Below are positions 29,169 through 37,434 of a DNA stretch of 44,453 nucleotides, piece by piece. Source of the stretch: Alphaproteobacteria bacterium. GTDB taxonomy: Bacteria; Pseudomonadota; Alphaproteobacteria; Rhizobiales; JAKIUO01. The stretch spans positions 1 to 44,453 of the forward strand of contig JAJRRW010000016.1 of NCBI GenBank assembly GCA_024279115.1, written 5' to 3'. A program made the translations under genes and the position numbers. The notes beneath the pieces were generated by a model that saw only the letters and a program-made list of their open reading frames with translations, was not told the DNA's origin and made no database searches. Each line of letters starts with the position of its first letter. The stretch's first letter is position 1.

Positions 29169-29894
29169 ATGCCCCAAGTGAAAAAAAAGAGCTTCATTCA
29201 AAAGAATGGACTGGTTGCAGTTTGGTCAATGGCTGGCTTCGTTGCCATGGGCTATATTGGTTTTCTGGCGACAGGAACTGGCAATCAGCGCTCGAACAGT
29301 CCAATGGTTGCGCAGAGTAATATTCTCAATTCTCCTGTCTCAACACCAGTGCGACAAGAAGTTGCCGCCCTTCGTGCCCATGTCCAGGAATTAACCAATC
29401 GCGAGCAAAAACTGTCGCAAAAACTGTTAAATCTGGAAGAAGCACTTGGTCCAAACACGGCCTCTCTTCCTGATCAAGCAAGCGAAAACAATGCCGAAAA
29501 CAAGGTTGTCAATCCACCAGCGCCCAAGCCTACTCAAAATGTTTCGATTAACGTCCTGCCCTTGACGGCAGAGGACAATGTCATGCAGCTTACCGTTGAT
29601 CCTCAAACCAATAATTATGGAATTGACCTGGCCTCGGCGCGATCAATTGATTCGCTGGAGCGCCACTGGAACAGTCTGAAAAAGTCGAACCCGGCTTTGC
29701 TGAAGGGCCTCAAAGCCCACTTCATATATAAAGGGACCACCGAGCTCCCTTTATATTCGTTGATAGCAGGACCCTTTGAGCGAAAGAGCGCCGCTGTCAG
29801 CCATTGTCAAAAAATGTCAAATGCCAATATTGAATGTCAGGAAACAAATTATCAAAGTGGTGGCCTGGGTAAGATAACAACCGCTGGAAGATAA
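29169..29894 (+). CDS. SPOR-domain-like single-pass membrane protein
   Basis: A 241-residue protein with a short basic cytoplasmic start, one membrane segment (VWSMAGFVAMGYIGFLATG, about residues 18-36), a predicted coiled coil (VAALRAHVQELTNREQKLSQ, about 64-95), a Pro/Asn-rich linker and a C-terminal region resembling a divergent SPOR domain (about 195-235: LYSLIAGPFERKSAAVSHCQ, then NIECQETN). SPOR domains bind denuded peptidoglycan strands, so a role at the cell wall or septum is possible, but the similarity is inferred by eye. The gene is divergent from glmU and ends at a strong terminator. Confidence 0.65.
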   Translation: MPQVKKKSFIQKNGLVAVWSMAGFVAMGYIGFLATGTGNQRSNSPMVAQSNILNSPVSTPVRQEVAALRAHVQELTNREQKLSQKLLNLEEALGPNTASLPDQASENNAENKVVNPPAPKPTQNVSINVLPLTAEDNVMQLTVDPQTNNYGIDLASARSIDSLERHWNSLKKSNPALLKGLKAHFIYKGTTELPLYSLIAGPFERKSAAVSHCQKMSNANIECQETNYQSGGLGKITTAGR

Positions 29895-29916
29895 GCGTCC
29901 AGCCTATATCAAGATA

Positions 29917-29958
29917 TAAAAAAGAGCGTTCCTCTGCAAAAGACGAGCGCTCTTTTTA
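29917..29958. terminator. Bidirectional terminator between SPOR-like and DUF2892 genes
   Basis: AAAAAGAGCG pairs perfectly with CGCTCTTTTT around a 19-base loop. Because the arms carry A-run and T-run flanks, it can end transcription from both the plus-strand SPOR-like gene and the minus-strand DUF2892 gene. Confidence 0.9.
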
Positions 29959-29978
29959 TGGATTGACGATACGTTCCT

Positions 29979-30209
29979 TTAGGAAGCCTTGCAGGTCTTG
30001 ATGCCAATGATCGAGTAAAGAGGGCACCAGCCAACAAGCGCTGTAAATAGGGGTATGACGCCGATCCAGGCGATGTTGCCAAGCGGCGAGCCAAGGGACA
30101 TCCCCAGCATATTCGCCATCATTCCGCTTATAAGCGGTGTCATGGACAGCAGGACAAGACCAACAATGATACGCAATGTGCGATCAAATGAACCAACATT
30201 GACTTTCAT
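29979..30209 (-). CDS. DUF2892 (YgaP-type) inner-membrane protein
   Basis: A 76-residue membrane protein. The sequence NVGSFDRTLRIIVGLVLLS, a second hydrophobic segment and the ending VGWCPLYSIIGIKTC are the DUF2892 signature, with the conserved Trp-Cys-Pro and terminal Cys. Such proteins form a small dimeric membrane module, alone or fused to rhodanese. The frame is open upstream, but the ATG at 30209 has GGGAGAAT at good spacing and matches the family N terminus. It stands alone downstream of the metallopeptidase gene; no rhodanese gene is nearby. Confidence 0.85.
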   Translation of the reverse strand: MKVNVGSFDRTLRIIVGLVLLSMTPLISGMMANMLGMSLGSPLGNIAWIGVIPLFTALVGWCPLYSIIGIKTCKAS

Positions 30210-30485
30210 GATATATTCTCCCAAATTTTGATGTGCAGTTTGAACGACGCCTCCACATTCAACACCAAATGACCGCCACATTGCAAATCAACAAGATCCT
30301 ATCGGTGAGTTTGTCGCATTGGATCGAGGATATTCAAACTCCGATTGACATGCAAAATCGGTGTTAATCAAACACCTTAAATGATGTTTGGCAGGCGGTC
30401 CCTGGATACCATTTTCTTCGCGGACAACAAAAAAGCTTCTGGAGCGTGCGTGCGGAGCACCTGACTGTCGATCATCCGGCGGGCG

Positions 30486-31484
30486 CTACGACGAGAACGT
30501 ATCGCAAGTCGCCACATCGCCTCGTTCAAAGCCCCTTTTGAACCACTCCACTCTTTGTTTGGAAGAGCCGTGTGTAAAGCTGTCGGGCACGACATAGCCG
30601 GTCGTGCGTTTTTGGATCTTGTCGTCGCCAATGGCGTTGGCCGCGTTCAAAGCCTCTTCCAGATCCCCTCGTTCGAGTATATTCTTGGCGCGATCGGCCC
30701 TTTTCGCCCAGACACCGGCCATACAATCTGCCTGTAGTTCCATGCGTACTTGAATCTTATTCGATTTGAGACTTTTTTGACCATGGCGCATTTTATATTT
30801 CTGCACCTTGCCGGTAATCCCCAGCAATGTCTGCACATGATGCCCGACTTCATGGGCAATGACATAGGCCTGTGCAAAATCTCCAGAGGCCCCAAATTTT
30901 TGTGAGAGCTCTTGATAGAACGCCGTATCAATATAGATTTTCTTATCGCTGGGACAATAAAACGGCCCCATCTGGCGCATGCCAACGCCGCAGGCCGTTC
31001 TGGTCGACCCCGAAAACATCACCATTTTAGGCTCTTGATAGGTCCGTCCCATACGATTAAATATATTGGTCCAGACATCCTCGGTATCAGCAAGCACCAC
31101 AGACGAAAATCCGCGCATCTCGTCGCTTACTTTATTTCTGTCGGTTCTGGAGGCATATCGGTCCTCCATACCGCCACGGGGCGCTCCGGCGCTGCGCCTT
31201 TGACGTGTCTGATCGGGAGCAATCTGTCGATTGGCAGAACTGTCGGGCATGCCCGGCAGCTCTAGACCTGGAAAGCCAGTGCCACCACCGCCTCCAAGAA
31301 TCATTTTACCGAACTGAGGAAAAAAGATCATAATGCCAACGACAATTATAATGCCCATGATCCCCATGCCGCCACCGCGACGCGCCCCTCTTGAGCGCGG
31401 AAGCTGCAAGGGAAACCCTCCGCTACGACCTTGACCGCGCCGATCTTCGACATTGTCACTCCGGCGACGACCTTTCCAACGCAT
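30486..31484 (-). CDS. YpfJ/KPN_02809-family neutral zinc metallopeptidase
   Basis: A 332-residue protein of the YpfJ family (DUF/peptidase clan with HExxH). The N terminus is basic and disordered (RWKGRRRSDNVEDRRGQG), followed by one membrane segment (IMGIIIVVGIMIFF) and a Gly-rich linker. The catalytic domain holds AHEVGHHVQTLLGI (HEVGH at 211-215), preceded by YCPSDKKIYIDTAFYQEL and followed by ELQADCMAGVWA, with the Glu third ligand expected in that segment. The conserved ending SFTHGSSKQRVEWF is present. The frame is open a little upstream, but the ATG at 31484, with GAGAGA before it, gives the usual start. Substrate unknown. Confidence 0.9.
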   Translation of the reverse strand: MRWKGRRRSDNVEDRRGQGRSGGFPLQLPRSRGARRGGGMGIMGIIIVVGIMIFFPQFGKMILGGGGGTGFPGLELPGMPDSSANRQIAPDQTRQRRSAGAPRGGMEDRYASRTDRNKVSDEMRGFSSVVLADTEDVWTNIFNRMGRTYQEPKMVMFSGSTRTACGVGMRQMGPFYCPSDKKIYIDTAFYQELSQKFGASGDFAQAYVIAHEVGHHVQTLLGITGKVQKYKMRHGQKSLKSNKIQVRMELQADCMAGVWAKRADRAKNILERGDLEEALNAANAIGDDKIQKRTTGYVVPDSFTHGSSKQRVEWFKRGFERGDVATCDTFSS

Positions 31485-31785
31485 GGGTTTTCTCTCTCGA
31501 TCTGGGTTTATACAATTACACAGGAGCAAAGAACGCTCCCTGCTGGACGATAGGCTTTATACACCCTGCTTGCCAAAATGGTCAATTTCCCACCGCTGTC
31601 AATGAGCAGATTTATTAATTTTCACCCATAAAGCAAATATTTTTCATTTACGATGATAATCATCTGGATAATTATTGCCTTTTCTGGCAAGGAAGGCCAT
31701 TAAATTCAATCAGACATGGCAATTTCCTGAATTTATAGGCGCAGATTGTTTTTTACATGGAAACGCCCAGAAATTATTGTCAATT
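31485..31785. other. Intergenic region upstream of tRNA-Arg
   Basis: About 300 bases, AT-rich near 31620-31785, between the metallopeptidase start and the tRNA. It should contain promoters for both. I could not identify a promoter consensus or an RNA structure with confidence, and no protein-like frame is present. Confidence 0.4.
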
Positions 31786-31862
31786 GGTCCCGTAGCTCAG
31801 TTGGATAGAGCAGGAGCCTTCTAAGCTCAAGGTCGGAGGTTCGAATCCTCCCGGGATCACCA
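31786..31862 (+). tRNA. tRNA-Arg (anticodon TCT)
   Basis: A complete 77-nucleotide tRNA with encoded CCA. The acceptor arms are GGTCCCG and CGGGATC with discriminator A; the D arm is GCTC/GAGC, and the T arm GGAGG-TTCGAAT-CCTCC. The anticodon loop is CTTCTAA, giving anticodon TCT, which reads AGA (and AGG). The top of the anticodon stem has a G-A opposition at positions 27:43 instead of a pair, while the other four pairs are normal. Confidence 0.95.
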
Positions 31863-31878
31863 TTTACTCCCCTGGTCG

Positions 31879-31920
31879 AAAAGCCTCATCGCATCGAGGC
31901 CCTCCAGTTTTTGCTGGAGA
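31879..31920 (-). terminator. Probable leuA terminator
   Basis: Downstream of leuA on the minus strand are two hairpins: CTCCAG/CTGGAG with a 6-base loop (31902-31919), then GCCTC/GAGGC with an 8-base loop (31883-31900), the latter followed by TTTT. The T-run is short. The same hairpins could help end the opposing tRNA transcript. Confidence 0.5.
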
Positions 31921-31948
31921 GCCCGAGAAGCTTCAATCAATGCACCAG

Positions 31949-33544
31949 CTATTCAACAATATGCAGCTTGGCATCAACATCTTCTTTTTGGCGCTTGGCC
32001 AGCAGTTTGTTGAGGGCGCTGATATAGGCCTTTGCGGAGGCCACCATGGTATCTTGATCGGCACTGCGTCCCGTCACGACCCTGCCGTCTTCTGACAAAC
32101 GCACCATGACCTCGGCCTGTGCATCAGTGCCTGCCGTCACGGCGCTCACTTGATACAGTGCCAATCGGCCATTGTGATTGACGATTTCCTTGATGGCATT
32201 GAAAATACTGTCGACGGGCCCCTCACCCGTTGCCTCGCGGGTTTCGTGATGGCCCTCGACCTCCAGGGTGATGGTGGCTTTTTGCGGCCCCCCCGTTCCG
32301 GCAATAACCGTCAATGCGACAACTTTGATGTTCTCATTGGCCTTGGAGACCTGATCATCGACCAGTGCTTCAATGTCTTCGTCAAACACATGTTTTTTAT
32401 GGTCAGCCAGATCCTTGAAGCGCTTGAAGGCATCTTGAAATTCACTGTCAGCCAGCGCATAGCCCAGGTCTTTGAGCTTTTCCTTGAAGGCATGACGTCC
32501 AGAGTGTTTGCCCATCACCAGCGAACTTTCTTTCAGACCGACACTTTCCGGGGTCATGATTTCATAGGTCTGGGTATTTTTGGGCATTCCGTCTTGATGA
32601 ATACCGCTCTCATGGGCGAAAGCATTTTTGCCAACGATTGCCTTATTGGGCTGCACCGCAAAAGCTGTCACTGCCGAGACCAGTTTGGAGGCGCGGGTTA
32701 TGAAGGTCGGGTCGACATTGGTCCAGAACGGCAACACATCATTGCGCGTGTTAATCGCCATCACGACCTCTTCAAGCGCCGCATTGCCTGCTCGCTCGCC
32801 CAGGCCATTGATGGTACATTCCACCTGCCTTGCCCCGGCTCTGACGCCGGCCAGCGAATTGGCGACCGCCATCCCCAAGTCGTCGTGACAATGGGTGGAG
32901 AATATAATCTCATCAGCGCCATCGACACGTTCGCGCAGCATAGTGATCAAGGCGTACATTTCTTCGGGCACCGTATAGCCCACTGTGTCGGGGATATTGA
33001 TGGGGCCAGCACCCGCCTTGATGGCCGCTTCCACACACCGGCACAAAAAATCGTGCTCCGTACGGGTGGCATCTTCGGCAGACCATTCCACATTGTCGGT
33101 ATAGCTTCGCGCATGGGTCACACTGCTGGTCACCATGCCCAGTACCTCATCGGCCTGCATTTGCAGTTTATATTTCATATGCACGGGGGAGGTCGATATA
33201 AAGGTATGGATGCGGGGGTTGACGGCATCGCGCAGAGCCTGTCCGGCCCGATCTATATCTTTGTTCGAGGCCCGGGCCAATCCGCAAACGGACGCAGATT
33301 TGACGGTTTTTGCCACTTGCCTTACCGATTCAAAATCGCCCGGAGAGGCGATTGGAAATCCAGCTTCGATAATATCGACGCCCATTTGATCCAGAATTTC
33401 TGCGACCTGTATTTTTTCTTCCAAGGACATTGATGCGCCCGGAGACTGTTCGCCATCTCGCAACGTGGTATCGAAAATGATCACCCGGTCGGCGTCAGAT
33501 TTAACGGTGGTAACAGATTTAATTTCAGTTATATTTTGTCCCAT
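31949..33544 (-). CDS. leuA: 2-isopropylmalate synthase
   Basis: A 531-residue LeuA, the first committed enzyme of leucine synthesis, condensing 2-ketoisovalerate with acetyl-CoA. The catalytic barrel has DTTLRDGEQSPGASM, EAGFPIASPGDFE, THCHDDLGMAVANS with the metal-binding histidines, and NGLGERAGNAALEEVVMA. The C-terminal leucine-sensing domain is present (VEGHHETREATGEGPVDSIF), so feedback inhibition is expected. The ATG at 33544 has AAGGA before it. An unusual point is that it ends only 87 bases from the opposing tRNA-Arg. It is preceded by a possible small membrane-protein gene; I saw no leader peptide rich in leucine, so attenuation is not supported. Confidence 0.97.
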   Translation of the reverse strand: MGQNITEIKSVTTVKSDADRVIIFDTTLRDGEQSPGASMSLEEKIQVAEILDQMGVDIIEAGFPIASPGDFESVRQVAKTVKSASVCGLARASNKDIDRAGQALRDAVNPRIHTFISTSPVHMKYKLQMQADEVLGMVTSSVTHARSYTDNVEWSAEDATRTEHDFLCRCVEAAIKAGAGPINIPDTVGYTVPEEMYALITMLRERVDGADEIIFSTHCHDDLGMAVANSLAGVRAGARQVECTINGLGERAGNAALEEVVMAINTRNDVLPFWTNVDPTFITRASKLVSAVTAFAVQPNKAIVGKNAFAHESGIHQDGMPKNTQTYEIMTPESVGLKESSLVMGKHSGRHAFKEKLKDLGYALADSEFQDAFKRFKDLADHKKHVFDEDIEALVDDQVSKANENIKVVALTVIAGTGGPQKATITLEVEGHHETREATGEGPVDSIFNAIKEIVNHNGRLALYQVSAVTAGTDAQAEVMVRLSEDGRVVTGRSADQDTMVASAKAYISALNKLLAKRQKEDVDAKLHIVE

Positions 33545-33657
33545 GAGAAATGGTCCTTGTTGGCGGCCTCGCACAAGTATACGACGGCGCACTAATTTCG
33601 CAATGTTTATGAAGTTTTACCCCTAAAGCACGCGTCCGCAAACGGGACCGCCCCTGC

Positions 33658-33831
33658 TTAGGGGATCATAAGGCGCAGGACCTGGAAAAGGGTGTTTCCA
33701 AGGGATTCTGGGGCCAGTAACAGGCCAGCGAGCAACAGCAGGAATAGTGCGGAGGCACCTTCTTCCAGCAATGTGCTGAATCGAGCGGTCTCAATAGACC
33801 CTGTATGTCGATTGCTCACTTGGTTCGTCAT
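33658..33831 (-). CDS. Possible small single-pass membrane protein
   Basis: A 57-codon frame starting at ATG 33829-33831, preceded by GAGAAAAAGAAC, with a polar first half (NQVSNRHTGSIETARFSTLL) and one strong membrane segment (ASALFLLLLAGLLLAPESLG) ending VLRLMIP. The amphipathic character and ribosome binding site argue for a real gene; the short length and lack of a recognised family argue against it. It lies upstream of leuA on the same strand, 113 bases away. Confidence 0.4.
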   Translation of the reverse strand: MTNQVSNRHTGSIETARFSTLLEEGASALFLLLLAGLLLAPESLGNTLFQVLRLMIP

Positions 33832-34198
33832 GTTCTTTTTCTCAGATATTCCTATTACCTGCGACCATTTGATCACAGAAATAATAAGGTCTCGTAAATC
33901 TTACCGATTGAATAGACTTTATGTCTAACAAATCCTTTAGACAACAGGTTTTGCAGCTTTGCAAGGCCCCTTGATCCGTTGTTATATAATCAACCAGCGA
34001 CAAGAGCGCAAGCTTTCTGCTTACGGTGTAGTGATGCAGTCGAATAAAACGGCGCTCCAGACAAGCGCCAGCGCGGATCCACCGCCCTGATCAGCCATCT
34101 ACTTTGCAGTCAAAATAGACACTCTCCCCCAAGATTTCGGGGCGAGCCTTGGAAACCATAAATTCAATCTGCAACACCCAACAACCAGGACCTGACAC
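33832..34198. other. Intergenic region between the SLC13 transporter and the small membrane protein gene
   Basis: A 367-base gap. The part next to the transporter stop contains the probable minus-strand terminator (listed separately) and a CCCC/GGGG hairpin near 34128-34143. The part near 33850-33960 is AT-rich and may hold the promoter of the small gene and leuA. No further coding sequence is supported. Confidence 0.4.
34044..34069 (-). terminator. Probable terminator of the SLC13 transporter gene
   Basis: On the minus strand, GGCGCT and AGCGCC form a perfect 6-bp stem with a 7-base loop, followed by GTTTTATT. It lies about 130 bases after the transporter stop. Confidence 0.6.
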
Positions 34199-35800
34199 CT
34201 AGGCAAGCAGTGGCCAATATAGTGACGCAAATAGCATGAGAATGATCGTCGACATGACCACCATACGAATTCCCACGAGTAAAAAGTCTGTGGTTTTGAG
34301 GTATCCCGAGGAATAGACAATGGTACAAGCTGGCGTACCAATGACGGTGAGATAGGCAAAGGCTGAAGAAACAGCCGTGATGAAGCCGATGATGATCGGG
34401 CTTTCACCGGCAGATTGCGCCAGTTGCAGAACGATCGGACCCAGCACGGCAACAGCCGCTCCATTTGACATGGTGTTGGTCACGGCCGTTGTCAGGGCCG
34501 ACAATGCTATCCAAAGAGGTATTCCCTGGTCGACACCAATCGGGGTCAACATGTCCTTGAAGCTGGTGGCGATCCATGAGGCCGCACCGGTATCTTTCAT
34601 TTGCACACCAAGGGAAATAGCGGCTGCATAGAGCAACACGACCCCCCAGTTGACGCCATTATTGACATCGTTCCAGTGCACAAGCCCGATGATCAAGAAG
34701 GCAGCGGCGCCAGCAATGGCAACGGTTCCAAGGCCGATCGTGTCGGAGAATAAAATCCACCCAAGGAAGGTCAGGAAGAACACGGCAATGGCGACCCAGT
34801 CGCCTTGTTTCATGGGGCCTTCTTCAACGATCTGCTGGCGAAGTTTTACAACGGCGCGCGACAGATTGGAATATTCGGGTTTGAATGTATATAGCAGGAT
34901 CATCGTTACAAACGGCAATTGCGCGAGGAATACCGGATAACAATAGATAATCCAGGTCATGTAATCGATGATATATTTCTGGGTCTCTGGATTGGTTGGA
35001 TCAAAGAAGAACTCTTTCCAATAGCCGATCATGATGGCGTTACGCGCCCCGCCAGACGGTGTGCCAATGCCCGCCACTGAACAACCATAAGAGATTGAAA
35101 ACAACAGCACAGCAGCGAGATTTCGCACGGCTTTTGGATCATCAGAGGTCAGGGTAATCAGGGTAATCGCCACCGGCAACATCATCGCAGCGACCGTATG
35201 TTCGCCAATCACCGAGGCCAGCACGCCAGAGACAACAGAGATACCAACGGCGATATTGGCGGTTTTGGTGCCCGTCACCTTGACGATCAAAAAGGCAATC
35301 CGCTTGTCGAGCTTTTGTTTGACAACGGCCACCGCAAGCATCAACGCCCCCATGATAAACAACACGCTGTCGCTCATCAAGGATTTGGCCACTTTGGTTG
35401 AATCAGTGCCAAGCAGCAAGACCTGCCCGACAATAATCAACAGGGCAACAGTTGGCAGTGGAATAGGCTCGGTGACAAACAAGATCACAGCCATCACCGA
35501 CATCGCCATGACGATTTGACCATCGGCAGAAAGACCAGATACCTGCGGCATACTGATGATGATTGCGCCAACAATCATCGAGATAAAAAACCAGCGTTTT
35601 TCACGAAAAAAGAAGCCAAGACTACGCAAGGCTGGAAGTCGTCCGACAAAACTTCGTGTTCCCCTGCTCATATCGCCGACATTGTGGGCGGCGTGCATGG
35701 CAGCTTCCGCTGCCTCATGGGCTAAATGCTTGGCCTCGGTATTTGCTCTCTTGGCAATATCCTTGACGCTTTTTTTTATTTTGTCGGAACCTTTTGACAT
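34199..35800 (-). CDS. SLC13/DASS family sodium:anion symporter
   Basis: A 533-residue integral membrane protein of the divalent-anion:Na+ symporter (SLC13) family, which imports dicarboxylates, sulfate or phosphate with sodium. About eleven membrane segments begin near residue 75. Family motifs include FVTEPIPLPTVALLI, a GEHTVAAMMLPVAITL region and GCSVAGIGTPSGGARNA, and in the second repeat an ALTTAVTNTMSNGAAVAVLG segment with the Ser-Asn-Thr pattern and VIGTPACTIVYSSGY. The first 70 residues are an unusual cytoplasmic extension of Ala/Lys/His-rich helix (AKHLAHEAAEAAMHAAH). The frame is open upstream, but the ATG at 35800 is likely; its ribosome binding site is weak. Substrate is not determined. 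Confidence 0.88.
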   Translation of the reverse strand: MSKGSDKIKKSVKDIAKRANTEAKHLAHEAAEAAMHAAHNVGDMSRGTRSFVGRLPALRSLGFFFREKRWFFISMIVGAIIISMPQVSGLSADGQIVMAMSVMAVILFVTEPIPLPTVALLIIVGQVLLLGTDSTKVAKSLMSDSVLFIMGALMLAVAVVKQKLDKRIAFLIVKVTGTKTANIAVGISVVSGVLASVIGEHTVAAMMLPVAITLITLTSDDPKAVRNLAAVLLFSISYGCSVAGIGTPSGGARNAIMIGYWKEFFFDPTNPETQKYIIDYMTWIIYCYPVFLAQLPFVTMILLYTFKPEYSNLSRAVVKLRQQIVEEGPMKQGDWVAIAVFFLTFLGWILFSDTIGLGTVAIAGAAAFLIIGLVHWNDVNNGVNWGVVLLYAAAISLGVQMKDTGAASWIATSFKDMLTPIGVDQGIPLWIALSALTTAVTNTMSNGAAVAVLGPIVLQLAQSAGESPIIIGFITAVSSAFAYLTVIGTPACTIVYSSGYLKTTDFLLVGIRMVVMSTIILMLFASLYWPLLA

Positions 35801-36027
35801 GTGTTGCTGTACTTCCGTAATAGCAAGATGACAAAACAACTCGCATTGAGCTGTTTGCCAGAGATCACTCTCGATTTTGATTGTTTTTTGCACCTGTTTA
35901 GCACACTAAGGCCCGAAGGACAGAGGCCATAACCGCACACGCGCATTGGAATACAATCTTAAAACAATAAATTCGAGCCAAAGGCAAACACTTTCGCCTT
36001 CTTGTAGATATGAACATTGAGGAATTC

Positions 36028-37425
36028 ATGGATCAAAATAAAATAATACATATTGTCGGTGCTGGTCTTGCTGGATCCGAAGCCGCCTGGCAACTCGCCC
36101 AAAAAGGTATCAGCGTTATGCTGCACGAGATGCGCCCTGTGAAAACAACACAGGCCCATCAAAGCGATGGCTGCGCCGAGCTGGTATGTTCAAATTCCTT
36201 TCGCTCCGATGATCACAATCAAAATGCCGTTGGTGTTTTACATCAGGAAATGCGGCTTGCCGGCTCTTGGATCATGGAAGCCGCAGATGCCACAAAACTG
36301 CCGGCAGGTGGGGCCTTGGCCGTTGATCGCGAACAGTTTTCACATTATGTGAGCGACAGGTTGGAGGCTCATGAAAAAATCAAGTTGCAGCGCGGAGAAA
36401 TATCGCAAATCCCCTTGCAAGATGCCAACTTCACGATCATTGCAAGCGGCCCTTTGACATCGGACAGTCTTGGCGCAGCGATTGGGGAGCTGACCGGACA
36501 TGACGAGCTGGCCTTTTTTGATGCCATTGCCCCGATCATCCATAAAGACAGTATTGATTTTGATAAAGTCTGGTTTCAATCGCGATATGACAAAGCCGGC
36601 CCTGGTGGTACTGGTGCTGATTATATAAATTGCGCCCTTGATAAACAACAATATGAAACCTTTATCGAGGACCTGGTCAGTGGCGAAAAAACCGATTTTA
36701 AAGAGTGGGAGAAAAGCACCCCCTATTTTGAAGGCTGCCTGCCAATTGAAGTGATGGCCGAGCGTGGCCCTGAAACATTGCGCTATGGCCCCATGAAGCC
36801 GGTTGGCCTGACCAACCCCCATAATCCCGACGTCAAACCCCATGCCATCATTCAGCTTCGGCAGGACAATGCGCTTGGCAGTCTTTGGAATATGGTGGGT
36901 TTCCAGACCAAGCTGATTTACGCCGAGCAGACCCGCATATTTCGAAAAATTCCGGGTCTGGAAAATGCCGTGTTCGCACGCCTTGGCGGACTGCACCGCA
37001 ATACTTTCCTGAACAGTCCAAAACTGCTGGATCAATCGCTTCGATTGATTGCCCAGCCCGACATTCGGTTTGCGGGACAAATCACCGGGGTTGAGGGCTA
37101 TGTTGAGTCAGCGGCCATGGGACTTCTGGCCGGACGCTTTGCCGCCCATGCCATGATGCACAGTGACGATGAGGGCCAAGACCTGCCCCCGCCTCCCAAA
37201 ACCTGCGCCCACGGCGCTCTGATCGAACATATTACCGGCGGTCATCTGTTGGCCAAGAAAAGCTTTCAGCCGATGAATGTCAATTTTGGATTATTTCCAC
37301 CAATCGATACCCCCACACATGATGAGGATGGCAAAAAGCTGAAGGGCAAGCAAAAGGGCGTGGCCCGCAAGCAGGCCCATAGCCAGCGGGCACTCAAGGA
37401 TTTTTCGCAATGGCTGACCCTTTGA
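36028..37425 (+). CDS. trmFO: Methylenetetrahydrofolate-tRNA-(uracil-5-)-methyltransferase
   Basis: A 465-residue TrmFO, which methylates U54 of tRNA using methylene-THF and FAD. The N terminus has the FAD-binding [19 protein letters not shown], then [15 protein letters not shown] and [12 protein letters not shown] with the catalytic Cys. Later come [22 protein letters not shown] and [19 protein letters not shown]. An ATG six codons upstream exists, but the start at 36028 has GAGG at good spacing and matches the family. Divergent from the transporter gene and convergent with the SGNH gene (9-base gap). Confidence 0.97.
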   Translation: MDQNKIIHIVGAGLAGSEAAWQLAQKGISVMLHEMRPVKTTQAHQSDGCAELVCSNSFRSDDHNQNAVGVLHQEMRLAGSWIMEAADATKLPAGGALAVDREQFSHYVSDRLEAHEKIKLQRGEISQIPLQDANFTIIASGPLTSDSLGAAIGELTGHDELAFFDAIAPIIHKDSIDFDKVWFQSRYDKAGPGGTGADYINCALDKQQYETFIEDLVSGEKTDFKEWEKSTPYFEGCLPIEVMAERGPETLRYGPMKPVGLTNPHNPDVKPHAIIQLRQDNALGSLWNMVGFQTKLIYAEQTRIFRKIPGLENAVFARLGGLHRNTFLNSPKLLDQSLRLIAQPDIRFAGQITGVEGYVESAAMGLLAGRFAAHAMMHSDDEGQDLPPPPKTCAHGALIEHITGGHLLAKKSFQPMNVNFGLFPPIDTPTHDEDGKKLKGKQKGVARKQAHSQRALKDFSQWLTL

Positions 37426-37434
37426 CGCGCCGCC

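Noticed and set aside
13954-31729. A 15-base sequence (catggcaatttcctg) shared by two intergenic regions, at 13954-13968 and 31715-31729
   Set aside because: One or two such 15-base matches are expected by chance between the strands of a 44-kb window, and flanks do not extend.
32150-33433. A 427-codon plus-strand open frame opposite leuA
   Set aside because: Antisense shadow of a highly conserved LeuA; no start signal and no protein-like motifs.
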